Assembly: GCA_024734555.1 (NCBI GenBank)
Contig: JANPWX010000332.1
Location: 860,218 to 924,217 of the forward strand
Length of the DNA: 64,000 nt
Reading direction: 5' to 3'
From: Trochalopteron elliotii
Taxonomy: Eukaryota; Chordata; Aves; Passeriformes; Leiothrichidae
The position numbers were made by a program, and so were the translations under genes. The notes under the pieces are model-generated. The model did not search any database. It saw nothing but the letters and a program-made list of their open reading frames with translations, and was not told the DNA's origin. Shown one piece after another: positions 1 through 11,290 of the stretch; the first letter of the stretch is position 1; every line of letters starts with the position of its first letter.

Positions 1-290
1 CCCGGCTCCCGGCGCAGCCGCGGCCGCCGGGCTCCCTCTCCTGGGCGGGGGTGGCACGGATGGGGGACAGCGGACACACGAGTCCCCAACAGCGCTCACA
101 CCGCGGCCGGCATCGTCATCCGGCGGGCAGGGAGCGGGGAAAAGCCACGGCCACGTTCCGCGTCCCCGCTGAACCGTGCGGGCTCAGGAGAGGGCACGGA
201 GAGGGACAAACGCTGAGGAGCCGCGAGCAACCCCCAGGGCAGGGAAAGCCCGTCCGAGCAGACCCGCAGCTCCCAACAAAACCTCTTGGC
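1..290. promoter_or_regulatory. Edge of a CpG island
   Basis: The first ~290 bases are very GC-rich with many CpG dinucleotides (several CCGCGG and GCCGG-type clusters), and the composition drops sharply to AT-rich after about 300. In a bird genome such an island normally marks a promoter or first exon. No start codon, splice site or protein match lets me assign a gene or strand. The open frames here look like chance frames in GC-rich DNA. The gene it serves probably lies to the left of the window. Confidence 0.55.
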
Positions 291-3200
291 AAACTCCCAC
301 ATCCTCCCCCCTCGTTCGGTAGTGAGCACCAAAACCGGAGTGGTTGTTCCTCAAATCATTCTTTCTACAAAAGGGTCTTTTCTTGCTTACCTTAGCTGCA
401 ACAGGCAGGGAAAGATGAAGGTGCTGATTTGCAGCCTTTGCATAGGAATCTTACTCCCCCAAAAAATCAGAAAATAAATATAAAAGACATCACAGGGAGG
501 TTTAGAAACCTCTTAGAAGAACAAATACTCTTAATAAGTTGTCAACATAAATTCTGTGGGGTCCAGCACTTGTGAAATTGCTTTTGAGCCATCTATAATT
601 TCTCATGATGTCACTTAAAGGAGAGACAGTGCTAAGCTAACCTTGACTAGTTAGCTGAAGCACTTGTTTTCCTTTCCCCTTCTCTTTCTTTTTTTACAAA
701 TTTTAACTGCTTCTCACCAAGTTCTCATCCCGCCCTCCCCCTGCTTATTATCCTGTCCTTTAATCATCATTCATCCCTAGAGGAGGGTGAAAATAGACAA
801 GAAAATGAATCCTGTGCTGTTTGGTAATTGAGATCTCTAATGAAACTCACTGTGAGTTTTCTTTTTCTATTTTCAAGATCCTTTTATTCTATTGTCTCCT
901 GTTCTTAAAGCTCCACACAGGTGAGGTTTAGTGCATGATAAGTATTTGCTGCAAAGGCAGCGTGTTCCTGTTCTTCCATAGAAACCCTGGGCTGAGGGGA
1001 ATATTGTCTGCAGAAGAATCCACTGAGCACACCTTTTATTTGCAATAACTTCCAGGGGCTCTCCTAAAATGACTTTCAACCACAGCCATCCTGGATTATT
1101 CCAGGAGAAATCACAACTTGCACTTGCCCAAAAAGCAAAATTTTTGGGGCATATTGGAGAGAAATACTGAGATACAATACATTGCAGAGGAGAGAGAAGT
1201 CTGCTCCCAAGCATCTGCTTATCAGCTCATCCAGTGAACTCTTCTGCTCAGTTCCTTTTTACCAAGGAGTGGCCTTTCCTGGGGAGAGGCTGGATTCAGC
1301 ATTGGAAGAACCTAATGCTGCTGATACGAGTGAGGGTTTCACTTGAATCTGACATTAAAAAAAGCCTTTTTTACTCACAGCAGCTTATAGGACACTTACA
1401 GCAGCTTATAAGATCTCACAGCCCTTATTTTTTGGCAATTCAAGCATCATTTTCAGAAGTCAGAGCCTCTCTTCTGTCTCTTCCTAAGTTTGTGTGACCA
1501 GACCAGGGATGAAGGTGAGGTCTGGCTCAGCCCTGACAGCATAAGGCTCATAAGGCTCAGCCCTTCAGCAGTTTCAAACACCAGCAGCTCATCCAGGGCA
1601 CCCTGCTGTACTCATTTGTCACTTCTGCTAATTTATGAGCTTTTAAAACTTTCATAACTTAACAGTCATACCCAGGTGAGGAACAAAAGTGAAATCCACT
1701 GAACAACTATTATTATTTAGGTACATTTAATGCTGGGATTAGGCAGCAGGTTGCCACAACTCTGGGAGCCAGTTACACGAGTGTTGGGTCATTTTTCTTT
1801 TTGCTGCTCTCCCACCAAGCTGTCCCCAGCCAGTGTGGGCAGAATCAGCTCTGGTCCAGCTCTGGGCTTGCCTGAAACTGTCAGCAACAGGAGGATGGTG
1901 CAGGTGTTTCCTGGGGATTCAGAAACGAGCACAGAGCTTGTTAAATTCTCCCAGGGTGCCCACATAAAACAGCTGCTTAACTTTATTTAATGGTTTTCAA
2001 TCACTACTGACTGCTGCTGGAATCAAAGCAATGGCCAGCAAAGGAAAGCTTTTGTGTCTTTATTCCCACCTACTCCTCCCAGGAGATGCTGGTTGGAGAA
2101 GGCCCTACTTGGTCCATTTGAAGACTTAAAAATATAAATACTGAGCAGCACTTTGATCCAAATGATCTTAATTCAAGCAGAAATTGGCTACTGGAAGACC
2201 AAGTCCAAGTTGGACAAAGTCCAGGTCTTGCATTCAGAGATGAACATTCTTTAACCTAAATAGTGTAGACACTAGGCCTGGAGAAAGGTTAGCAGAATTT
2301 ACAAAATGTATTGTAGTATGTGGATACAAATTGTACTCACATCACCCTCAGGAGGACTTTTGGTGTCTGCAAGCATGGGATTTACTAAACATGAAAGCAG
2401 CTGAGGCATATTATGAGAAATAATGTGTAAAAGAGCTGTCGGATTTGTAAATAACTGGTTATACTAATAAGCCAAGATAAATTTAGCCTCAATGTGACCT
2501 TCTTGGAAAAGTCAAGGGCTCCTGGAAATCAAACAGCTCTGAAGTCTTTTAAAGATCAGTGAAGCACATTGTTTAAATTGATATTATCATGTTGTGCATT
2601 CCGTGAGGAAAACCACGGTAGTGACTACAAAATCACAGAGCAAAGAGTGGCAGCAGGCAAAAAACCACTGCTAACATCTCCAAGGATCTCAAGCTCACTC
2701 TTGAATGATAAAGATCCATCAGCAGGGAGAAATGATCAGTGACAGAGATGATTTCTAGTCCCCAAAGGCAGACAACAAGAGGCCTAAATATTCAGTATTT
2801 GAGTGTGGGCACTGTTTTTTTTTGACTGTAGATTGTAGTCACTGCAGCTGGCCTTTCAGTGCCTGGCAAATTCAGCAGGGCTGATCTCAGAAAGCACATC
2901 AGTGCCCTTGTGCATTTTGACTTGTGAACTATTTTTCCAATAGCAGCCACAGAGCACCCCTGGGTATCAGGTCACGGAGTATGTGAGGAAATTTGAACAC
3001 TGGCAGGGAAAAGGAAAATCAAAAAAGCCCAGAGAGAAACACCATGTATGAATTTAAATGAATCATTTGAGGGGGCTTATTCAGGCTGGACACAGAGAGT
3101 AGTGCAGAAGGGTATAAATGGCAAGGATTTGCTGTGCAGTGCCACTGCTTCCCAGGATCTGGAGCTCATGCACTGGCTGCAGGGTGCTCAGAAGGCAGGA

Positions 3201-5989
3201 CCAGGCACTGCTGCTCCCCTGGCATCTCCCCTCTCAGGCACTGATGCATCAGCACAGCCTCACTCCCAACTCCACCCCTGGGCCACAGCACATGGAGCCT
3301 GCAGAAAGGATTTCTGCTCTGCAGCCTCTCAAAAGGCAGCCTCGTGTCACCCACAGGCTTTAGGAGTGCTGGAAAATCATCCTCTGGTTGTTCCATCTTC
3401 CCCTCCCAGCCCCCTCCTGCTCAGAGCCTGTTCAGGCTCTGCTCCCCTTTGCCCCTCTCCCCAGTGATCCCTCTCTGCATCTCCTCAGAGCAGGTTGCAG
3501 CTGGTTCAGCCCCCCAGATTTTAAAACAAAATGGCTCTTTTTGTAGAGATGAGGAAGACAGGAAAGAAAGAGAAGTACCAAACCTCCTGCCAGGGATCCA
3601 AGCAGAAGCTGTCACCTGCACAGTCCCCAGCCCCAGGAGCTGTGGGTAATTTAAACTCGGTGTGATGCTGCCAATAACTGTGTTATTTAATCTGCAGAGC
3701 TCATGCAGTGACTTTTTATGGGGTTTTTCCAGTTCCACCCACTCACTCCCACAGGATCAGAGAAAGAAAATTTTCCCACAAGGAATACGTGGAGTGACCT
3801 TCCTCTTGCAGCTCGACCTGCTCTGCCAATCCAAAGGCCATTTACTGGATCTTAAATCACCCTGGAAATTGCTCAAGCAGGGAAACCTAAAATTTCCCCC
3901 CTTTTCCTTCTGAGATTTCCATCTGCTAGAGATACGGGGCAGGAGAGGGATTACTGCCCTGCCAACACTTCCCTCCAGAGTGGGTAGAGAGCCAAACTGC
4001 AGAGGATGATGAGAATAAATTACAGCTGAGAGGAGAGCTCTAAGGAAAGGAAAATGCATCTTCCAACTGCCTCATCCCTGCAGCACAGCAGAACACTGCC
4101 AGGAAATCCACAGCAAACTAACCAGACCTTTTCTTTCAAACCTAATCTACACCAACAAACATGGAATACCTCAAAATTTCTGGTTATTTCACTGACCAAG
4201 TGTAGAGACTGGATGTACGCCTGAATTTTATATTCTAGTCCATGGATATAAAAACCTTAGCTGATTGCTAAGGGCCTACTACATGAAATGGCTCATAAAG
4301 TAGTAAGTCAGCACAAAAATACAGATTGAGCCATTGCCTCCCAATTTAGGCTGTATTTGCATATGCATATTTTTTTACTACTGTACAGTTTTAATTCTTT
4401 CACTCCACACTGGACAGACATTATAGGCCCTGAGAAAAAAAAAAAACAAACCTGAATATGTGAATCAAAAGAAAAGTCACGGAGAAAATGACAGCACTTT
4501 TCATGTTAAAGATGGCTTTGACATATTAATTAGCATCTCAGAGATGAAATAAAGCCAGCGATACCGAATGATTCATTAGAGTGAAATTAATCTGAGGAAT
4601 AATTAATTCTGAGGGGATGGAAAAAAAGAATACAAATAGATATATTAGCAGCAAAACTCTTCACTGATGAGTGTGACAGTGATTTCTAGCAGCAGTGGAT
4701 GAGACTGCAGATAATACGATTTTCTCAGCAGATGGCTTGGTAGGTGGCACTCTCCCTCCTAAGCTTCTCTTACAGATTTACTCCTGAGCTGCATGCCAGC
4801 ACCAAATAGATCCTTGCCCATATTCCAGCCCAGCCCCTGATTGATGGATGGAGAAGAAATGTTTAACAGAAGAACTGTTTAACAGCAGATTCCTTGGTTT
4901 TCTGGTGCAGGACATGTGATGATGAAGTGTGTGCTTGGTACCCACAGCAAGCAGACAATAGTTTGCCCTACCTTTGGTTATTAAATCCACATTATTACAC
5001 ATCCAGTGTGGTCAGGTTCCACAGCCCTGCCACTGGCAGGCTACAAATCCTTGAATTAAAGATAATTAAACTAATACTTACCAAAAAATTAGAAGCATCA
5101 CTTCTGGCTCGTAGTGAAGACAGGCAGCAGCATTTCAGAGCTGCACCACAGGGAGCCACAGGAGCCCAGCCAGGGCTCTCTGCAAGGGGAGCAGCCCCAC
5201 AGTGCCCACAGAGCACAGCAGGTCCAGCAACAGCAGCCAGGGTCAGGCCAGCAATGACCAGACCACTCCAAATGTGCCAGTCCTGCAGCTCTGCTGTCTC
5301 AGGCAGCATTTTCCCATCTGCAGCTCCCCACACAACCCTGCTGTTGTTGCGATATTGCAGATCCACCTTGGAAACTCTTCTCCAAGGCTGTTTGTCAAAG
5401 TTAAATCACACAGTCTGGGCTTGACAGCAGTCAGAAACATCCACCAAGTTCAGTAGAACACTGGAACAGTATTCCAAACAAGAATCTGTACCAAGGACTA
5501 AGCCTTGGGCTGCTCACTCCTCCTGACGTAACTTTCATTCACACTGTTGAAAAACCCGATGATCCAACAGCCCCAAACTGATGTTATCCCAAATCCACTC
5601 TCACAATTGATCACCTGGATCTGTTATCCTGTCCTAGCCTCTGTGCCTGGCCCACCACATCAGGCAGAACTGTTTCTTCCCCCTCTTTTCGTCCTGCTTT
5701 GATGTCCTTGGCTTTTCCCTGCCCTGTTGCTTTGACAATCTCTAACAGGCTGTACTTTCCCAGGCTGGAAATGTTCCCTGAGTTTCATTATCCACTTGTC
5801 AACATCTGTCCCAAGGTCAGGGGCCTTCCAAGGCAGCCAGTTCTTCCTGCTCCCTTCCCACAAAGCTCATCAGGGCTCAGCTCCACCACGACAGGCATCC
5901 AGAGCCTCTTCTCAGTCCATCAAACCAGTCCTCTCTATTTAGGAGGCTAAAAGTAGGGATGCCTTCCAGGTACAAGTTCCATGTCAGTA

Positions 5990-6400
5990 GAAAGTTCCCT
6001 GGTGCTTTCTAGTAATGGTGTACTATTTATAGGAATTCCTTTCTGCTTTCTGAAAGTTCTCTTCTGCTCTTCAGAAATTTCCCACAGCTTTCTAAGAGCT
6101 GTTGCATTTCCTTCCAGGATTTCTCCACTGCTTCATAGCAATTCCTCCTCACATCATACAAAATTCCCTCCATCTTCCTGGGAATTCGTAGGCAATTTCT
6201 TCAGAACTCACATTTTGCTCTCCTGGGGTTCTCCCACAGCTCTCTAAGGATTCTTTCCTTAATCCTTTCTAAGGATTTCTCAACATTTTTCTATGAGTTC
6301 CCTGTAGTTTTCTAAGACTTTCCCATGTTTCTCCTGACATTTTCCATATCTTTCCAGGAATTTCCTGCTACTATGAATCTCTCTCTAGGCATTTCTGTAA
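5990..6400. repeat. Degenerate ~22-bp pyrimidine-rich minisatellite
   Basis: Roughly 17-19 consecutive units of 20-25 bases follow a loose pattern: ATTYCC, a short variable stretch, then CTTTCTAAGGA or a variant. Good examples are at 6078-6098 (TTTCCCACAGCTTTCTAAGA), 6229-6249 (TTCTCCCACAGCTCTCTAAG) and 6297-6317 (TTCCCTGTAGTTTTCTAAGA). Units vary in length and have many substitutions, so it is an old array. The + strand is strongly pyrimidine-rich throughout. No coding frame is maintained. Confidence 0.65.
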
Positions 6401-7613
6401 GCTTTGAGGTGTATCCACCAGGTTGTGGCACGGTGTCATGGACTGGTCCATGGTGGTTGTGCTGCTGCATGTTGTGATGTGCCAAATGCTGTTCCCATTT
6501 GTCCTCTGGTGTCCTGTTTTGTCATACATGACAGATTTTGTCACTGTTGTGCTGACACACCTGGTTCTCATATTTTTAACTATTCTGTAAAGCCATGGGA
6601 AAGGTTCAGGGGGTGAAAGTAAAAGGATTAATTAATATCTGCTCCCTAACACTGATTAAAAAAAAATCAGGTCTGTTTGAAGGAGTTGTGAGAGCCTGTG
6701 TGCTGTGGGGTGTTCCCACACCTCCTCTTGCCCCTACAGGTGTATTTTGACATCCCAGATTATTCTGCTGGTCAAGGGTCTTGCTGCCAACAGCAGCTGG
6801 CATGGATCTTTCATGGCAGCAAAGATCCCACACGAGACATTTATAAAATAGCCACATCATAGAGGAAATGGCTTCCTATCCCCTTGAAAGGCTGGTTTAT
6901 GCCTTTAAACACAGCTTTATGTCCCTTCTAAATGCAGATTGGCTTTTCATCTTCATTCCCTTCCATTCTTATCCAATATAACCATGCATCTAGAGAAAGA
7001 GGAAAATTGAGTATGCATTAATTTAGCTTGGCACAGTAGAGCATGAGTAACCTAAGACTGAGTTCAAATATTGCAGATGGAGCCAAAGCATTTAAGTGAT
7101 TTTGTAAGTAACACTCCATCAGCTTATATAAGAGTTTCACTACAATTTATGCTGGCAAAAAATGTTGTGTTACTTGCCTGTTTGATCAAATTTCCCAAGA
7201 TAATAGTTTGTTCCTTATCAGTTGAGGCTGGGAAAACAGGGAGGTGGTTTCTGATGTACTGACACAGACTCACAGAAATTGCTGGCTCATTTACAAAACC
7301 AGTCCTTGAACTCCCTCAGACTGTACCAATGCCCCAGTCTGAAGTTTGGATCTTCTACATAAAATTAATGTATATTATGTCAGGAAACCACAGGAGATGC
7401 TGGATATACGTGGTTCCCCTCACCCAGCATTCTGCTCCTGATAGCAAAACCCAGCACAGAGCCTTCACAGGCACCTCCCATCGAGTGCTAATGAATGATT
7501 CCCAGAAATGTTGCTGGTTTCTTCTGGCAAATCCCTGATAACAGCCAGTTTGGTGCCAAGGCCAGTTCCTGACATCATATTCCAGAGCCAGCTGGAAACA
7601 CCCCAGATCCTTT

Positions 7614-7641
7614 GTTCCCAAAGGCATGTGCCTTTGGGAAC
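7614..7641. repeat. Perfect 13-bp inverted repeat with 2-base spacer
   Basis: The left arm GTTCCCAAAGGCA (7614-7626) and right arm TGCCTTTGGGAAC (7629-7641) are exact reverse complements separated by TG. The DNA could extrude a hairpin, and a transcript would fold into a very tight stem. It is not flanked by obvious target duplications and is too short for a microRNA precursor. Function unknown. Confidence 0.8.
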
Positions 7642-9463
7642 ATCATCACATCATTCCCCACTGCTCTACAACTACTTTTTTCATGGAGCAGAAGAGTCTT
7701 GACATCTCCCACCTTCGCCTTCACTCTGACTACTCTGTTTTTAACCCAAGGTTTGAAATTTCTGGTCCTGCAGTGCCACTTACTGGGCATTTCTGTTCAT
7801 AAAAGAATGTGCAGCCACTCTTCATTTACTCAGTTGATTCCCAGGGCTTAATTGAAATGGAGAAAAACATAAAATACACCAATGTTCACTTAGGAACACA
7901 AGAAAGCAAATACAGTAAAGCTTATTTCTTAGATGAGGCAGTAATTGTGGAGGAACAGAAATCTTCCTTTTCTGGTCAGTATAGGGAAGAATTTGCCCTG
8001 TAATAATCTGGGAATTCCTCCCTGTGGAAACATGCAGATGGTTAAATTCATCCCTAGATCAACAAATGCATATGGGAGTTTGCAGGATTTATTAATATAT
8101 CCCTTGGGAAATAAAGGAACTGAAAGGAATGCTTCAAAAGGAGCTGGGGTGGGGTTTATTTGATTAATCCAGACATACATTTTTAATAGAGCCAAAAACA
8201 TTTTAGTGTGAAAATTACTGCAGATGAAGAAAGACATAGAGTCAGAGGTCAGATATTCTTTGTGACTACACATATTCACCCATTTTCCTTTCAGTTTGTA
8301 GCTGATGAGTAACTGGTGGTGATTGCTCAGAGCCATCTCGAGCCTTCTCAGGATTAATGGCAAAATATCAGATTTGTTACTCAGCAATGGGAGAAATGAC
8401 TCGTCCAGTGAAAGAGAAGTTATGTAGCTGTTCAAAACCATCTGAGCACAGAACAAATTATTAACTCATGCAGCTTTGCATGTAGTGACTCAGAGAAAAA
8501 AATCAGGTATTCATATATCCACATTAAATACTCTGCAAGCAGAATTTCAATTGTGATGCGAAGAAAAGTCCATGTGTGGTTTTAAATAGGATTAACAAAC
8601 TCGTATCTTTGGCATACAAGGAAATTATTAGAGGCAGAACACATCAGTCCTCAGAATGGAAACCATACAAAACAACACCAGTTATACCCTACAACAACTA
8701 ATTTATTTCTCTGCACAACATAGAACTGTTTCCATTTCCTGAACAAGGTGTTTTTCCTGCTCAGTCTCTGCCATGTTTTTTAGCAATAAGTGTTATGGTC
8801 AGATACCACCACAAATGTATCAGTGTTGAATCTGTCAGTGGTCATGGAGACTGGGATCTGACTGACAAGATTAAAAAGATTTAGGAGGGAAATATATAAA
8901 CTGTGCACAAATTTTGTTGTGCAGTGAAAGGATATCAGTGCTAATTTTTATTCTTTCATGATGGACTCTCACCTGGTATATTTGCACCTGCAATTGTCAT
9001 ATTTATATCTCTAAGATTTAAGTTGTGGAGCCACAGGGGAAATAGAACAAGAGATATCTGAGACTGGATGTGGCTGTGGCAGAATGAAGGTTGACTCCTA
9101 ATTTTTTATTGAAAATCATGAACTGAGCTGGCTTTCTGTTAAAAAGTGAAAACAAACTCCAGTCTACGCAATTCTATTTTATGAAAAAAAATAAAATATA
9201 TATATAATTTCATAGAAGTTGAGTATTAACAGCAAAGCTTTCATCAGTAAGTGCAACTCCACAAACAAAACCTGGGTAGAGTCGTGGCTTTATAATAAAC
9301 TTCCCTTTCAGTATCCTGCAATGAGCAGGGAGAGGGAGGTCACGCCTGGATCCAAAGAGCTGAATAGCAGGATTGCTCTGCTTGCACAGTTGCCCCTCCT
9401 CCAGAGATGAGACCTGTGGACAGTGCAGTGATCTTACAGTGGGAATTTCAACAGAGGAGCTGG

Positions 9464-9700
9464 GCTGGGCTGGGCTACAAAGGGCACTTACCATCCGTCT
9501 CTGTGTTATTCTAGTCCACAAAAGAGCTGAACGAGCCCAGTTTGCGGGCTGTAAAGGGGCCGCAGCATCGCGGTGTCTGCACGCGTGTCCCCCTGCTCCC
9601 AGGGGACTCAGGATCAGGGATGGAATAGGATGAGATGGGATGACATGGGATGAGATGGGATGGGATTGTGCTGGCGTTCGGTTCGGGTTCGGGTTTGGGT
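9464..9700. repeat. G-rich simple repeats at the island shore
   Basis: Three adjacent simple-sequence patches occur on the upstream edge of the SFXN1 CpG island: GGGCT repeated three times near 9465-9478, a GGGATGAGAT/GGGATGACAT array at about 9614-9666, and a TTCGGG-type array (GTTCGGGTTCGGGTTTGGG) at about 9680-9700. They have no coding meaning. The last resembles a variant telomeric hexamer, but only about three units are present. Confidence 0.6.
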
Positions 9701-10262
9701 GCACCTCCGCTCGGCTCGGCTGAGCTCGGGCACGGCACGGGTCGGACCTGACCGTGCCAAGCCGGCTCGGGCCCGGTCCGGTCCTGTCCGCACCGGTCGG
9801 GTCGGCTCAGCCCGCCCCGAGTTGTGACCCCGCCGATCCCAAAGATTCCCATCACAGTGTTCCCCCTGTGCTCGCCCGGGGACAGTGTCACCTGCCGGGA
9901 CACCTGGAATTAGCGGACCCCGGGCACGAGCGAGCAGGTTGCACAGGACTGATGTGAACCTCAGGGGAAGTAAAAAAACAAACTAGAAGGTTTGAAATTC
10001 CGAAGTGTTTCTATTGTCGCAGCAGCCCAGCCATCCCTGGGAATAACAGAAAGAAGGAAAATGACGGTGGGGAGACCACCATTTGTCCCGGTGCCGGTTT
10101 CCTCCTCCACAGCTTCATCCAGAACATCAGTACTGGGTGCCAGCAGCTTTGAATTGCTGAAATAGAGATGAAGAACCTGAGAACTGCTGCCCTGAGAACT
10201 GCTGCCTTCCCAGTGCCCACAGCACACACCAGGATACGGGAGCCCGGCTGAGGGAGGGATGC

Positions 10263-10622
10263 NNNNNNNNNNNNNNNNNNNNNNNNNNNNNNNNNNNNNN
10301 NNNNNNNNNNNNNNNNNNNNNNNNNNNNNNNNNNNNNNNNNNNNNNNNNNNNNNNNNNNNNNNNNNNNNNNNNNNNNNNNNNNNNNNNNNNNNNNNNNNN
10401 NNNNNNNNNNNNNNNNNNNNNNNNNNNNNNNNNNNNNNNNNNNNNNNNNNNNNNNNNNNNNNNNNNNNNNNNNNNNNNNNNNNNNNNNNNNNNNNNNNNN
10501 NNNNNNNNNNNNNNNNNNNNNNNNNNNNNNNNNNNNNNNNNNNNNNNNNNNNNNNNNNNNNNNNNNNNNNNNNNNNNNNNNNNNNNNNNNNNNNNNNNNN
10601 NNNNNNNNNNNNNNNNNNNNNN
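10263..10622. other. Assembly gap (360 N)
   Basis: Unknown bases inside a very GC-rich CpG island. Open frames that appear to cross it are artefacts. It probably hides the SFXN1 transcription start or part of the untranslated first exon. Confidence 0.98.
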
Positions 10623-10672
10623 TGAACTGTCTCCCAACTCCGGGCAGCGCGGCCGGGGCGGCGTGGGGCCGG
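10623..10672 (+). other. SFXN1: Putative untranslated exon 1 of SFXN1 (3' end)
   Basis: The sequence just after the gap ends in GGGGCCGG followed by the strong donor GTGAGTAC at 10673. The SFXN1 start codon is in an exon whose acceptor (TTCTTGGCAG, to 20090) lies only 11 bases before ATG, so an upstream non-coding exon is required. This donor is the best candidate. The 5' limit is unknown because of the gap. This is inference; an RNA read spanning 10672 to 20091 would prove it. Confidence 0.45.
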
Positions 10673-10789
10673 GTGAGTACCGGGGCCGGGTAGTCCCCGC
10701 GAGGATGGGCTGCGGCCGGGGACGGGCGGAGGAGCCAGCGGCGGTGGCACTCGCAATGCTGTACCGGCGACCAGGCAGGGACCCAGCTC

Positions 10790-11290
10790 CATCTGCCACC
10801 TCAGTCCCCTCCACAGGGACCCAGCCCCCCGTGTCGTTCTGTCCCCATCACCGGGGACCAGCCCCCCGTGTCGCCTCGGGCGCTCCGCAGAAGCCCAGCC
10901 CCATCTGTCACCTCTGTTACCCCTGCTGAGGCCCTGATCTGTTGGTGAGCTCTCTTCTCAGGGGTCCAGCCCCGTCTGCCTCCTCCATCCCCTCCACAGG
11001 GACCCAGCCCCATCTGTCACCCCTGGCCCCTCCACAGGGGTGCAGCCCCGAATGTCCCCCCAGCCCCTCCACAGGGATCAAGCCCCGAATGTCCCCCCAG
11101 CCCCTCCACAGGGGTCCAGCCCCCTTGTCACCTCCTTGTCACCCTGCAGAGCCCCTGACCTGTCCATCACCCTGTCCCCTCCACAGGGGTCCAGCCCCAT
11201 GTGCCAGCCCATCCCCTCCATAGGGGCCTAGCTCTGTGTGTCACCCGTGTCACCTCCCCGGGGTCCCAGTCCCATGTGCCACGCTGTCCC
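10790..11290. repeat. C-rich ~35-40-bp minisatellite in SFXN1 intron 1
   Basis: About a dozen imperfect units built on CCCCTCCACAGGGGTCCAGC followed by CCCATGTGTCACC-type spacer. Clear unit starts are near 10808, 10987, 11027, 11064, 11104, 11177 and 11213. The two units at about 11027-11103 are almost identical to each other. The array is strongly C-rich on + and G-rich on -. The proline-rich open frames across it are a by-product of the repeat. Confidence 0.75.

Larger units (their letters stand above)
291..9500. other. Gene-free stretch, mostly unique sequence
   Basis: About 9.2 kb of AT-rich sequence with short open frames only. None shows a recognisable protein family or a chain of compatible splice sites. 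It holds the degenerate minisatellite at 5990-6400, the hairpin at 7614-7641 and one possible but unproven minus-strand exon at 5082-5337. No clear CR1 copy was recognised here. I read it as intergenic DNA between the gene at the left edge and SFXN1. Confidence 0.5.
9500..10790 (+). promoter_or_regulatory. SFXN1: CpG island, probable SFXN1 promoter
   Basis: A dense CpG region begins around 9530, is interrupted by 360 N at 10263-10622 and resumes to about 10790. It is the only CpG island upstream of the SFXN1 coding exons and has the same strand logic: a consensus splice donor follows it at 10673. The transcription start probably lies in or near the gap. A divergent transcript from the same island cannot be excluded. 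Confidence 0.55.

Noticed and set aside
4894..5424. 176-residue + strand frame
   Set aside because: Start lies in AT-rich sequence, no domain, and the opposite strand is open over the same bases; retained only as a weak minus-strand exon question.
9680..9700. Interstitial telomeric repeat
   Set aside because: The array is TTCGGG/TTTGGG, not TTAGGG, and only about three units long.
10011..10814. Long frames across the SFXN1 island
   Set aside because: Same artefact from the 360-N gap.
10942..11231. Proline/serine-rich open frames
   Set aside because: Produced by the C-rich minisatellite; several frames are open at once and no start or splice context supports coding.
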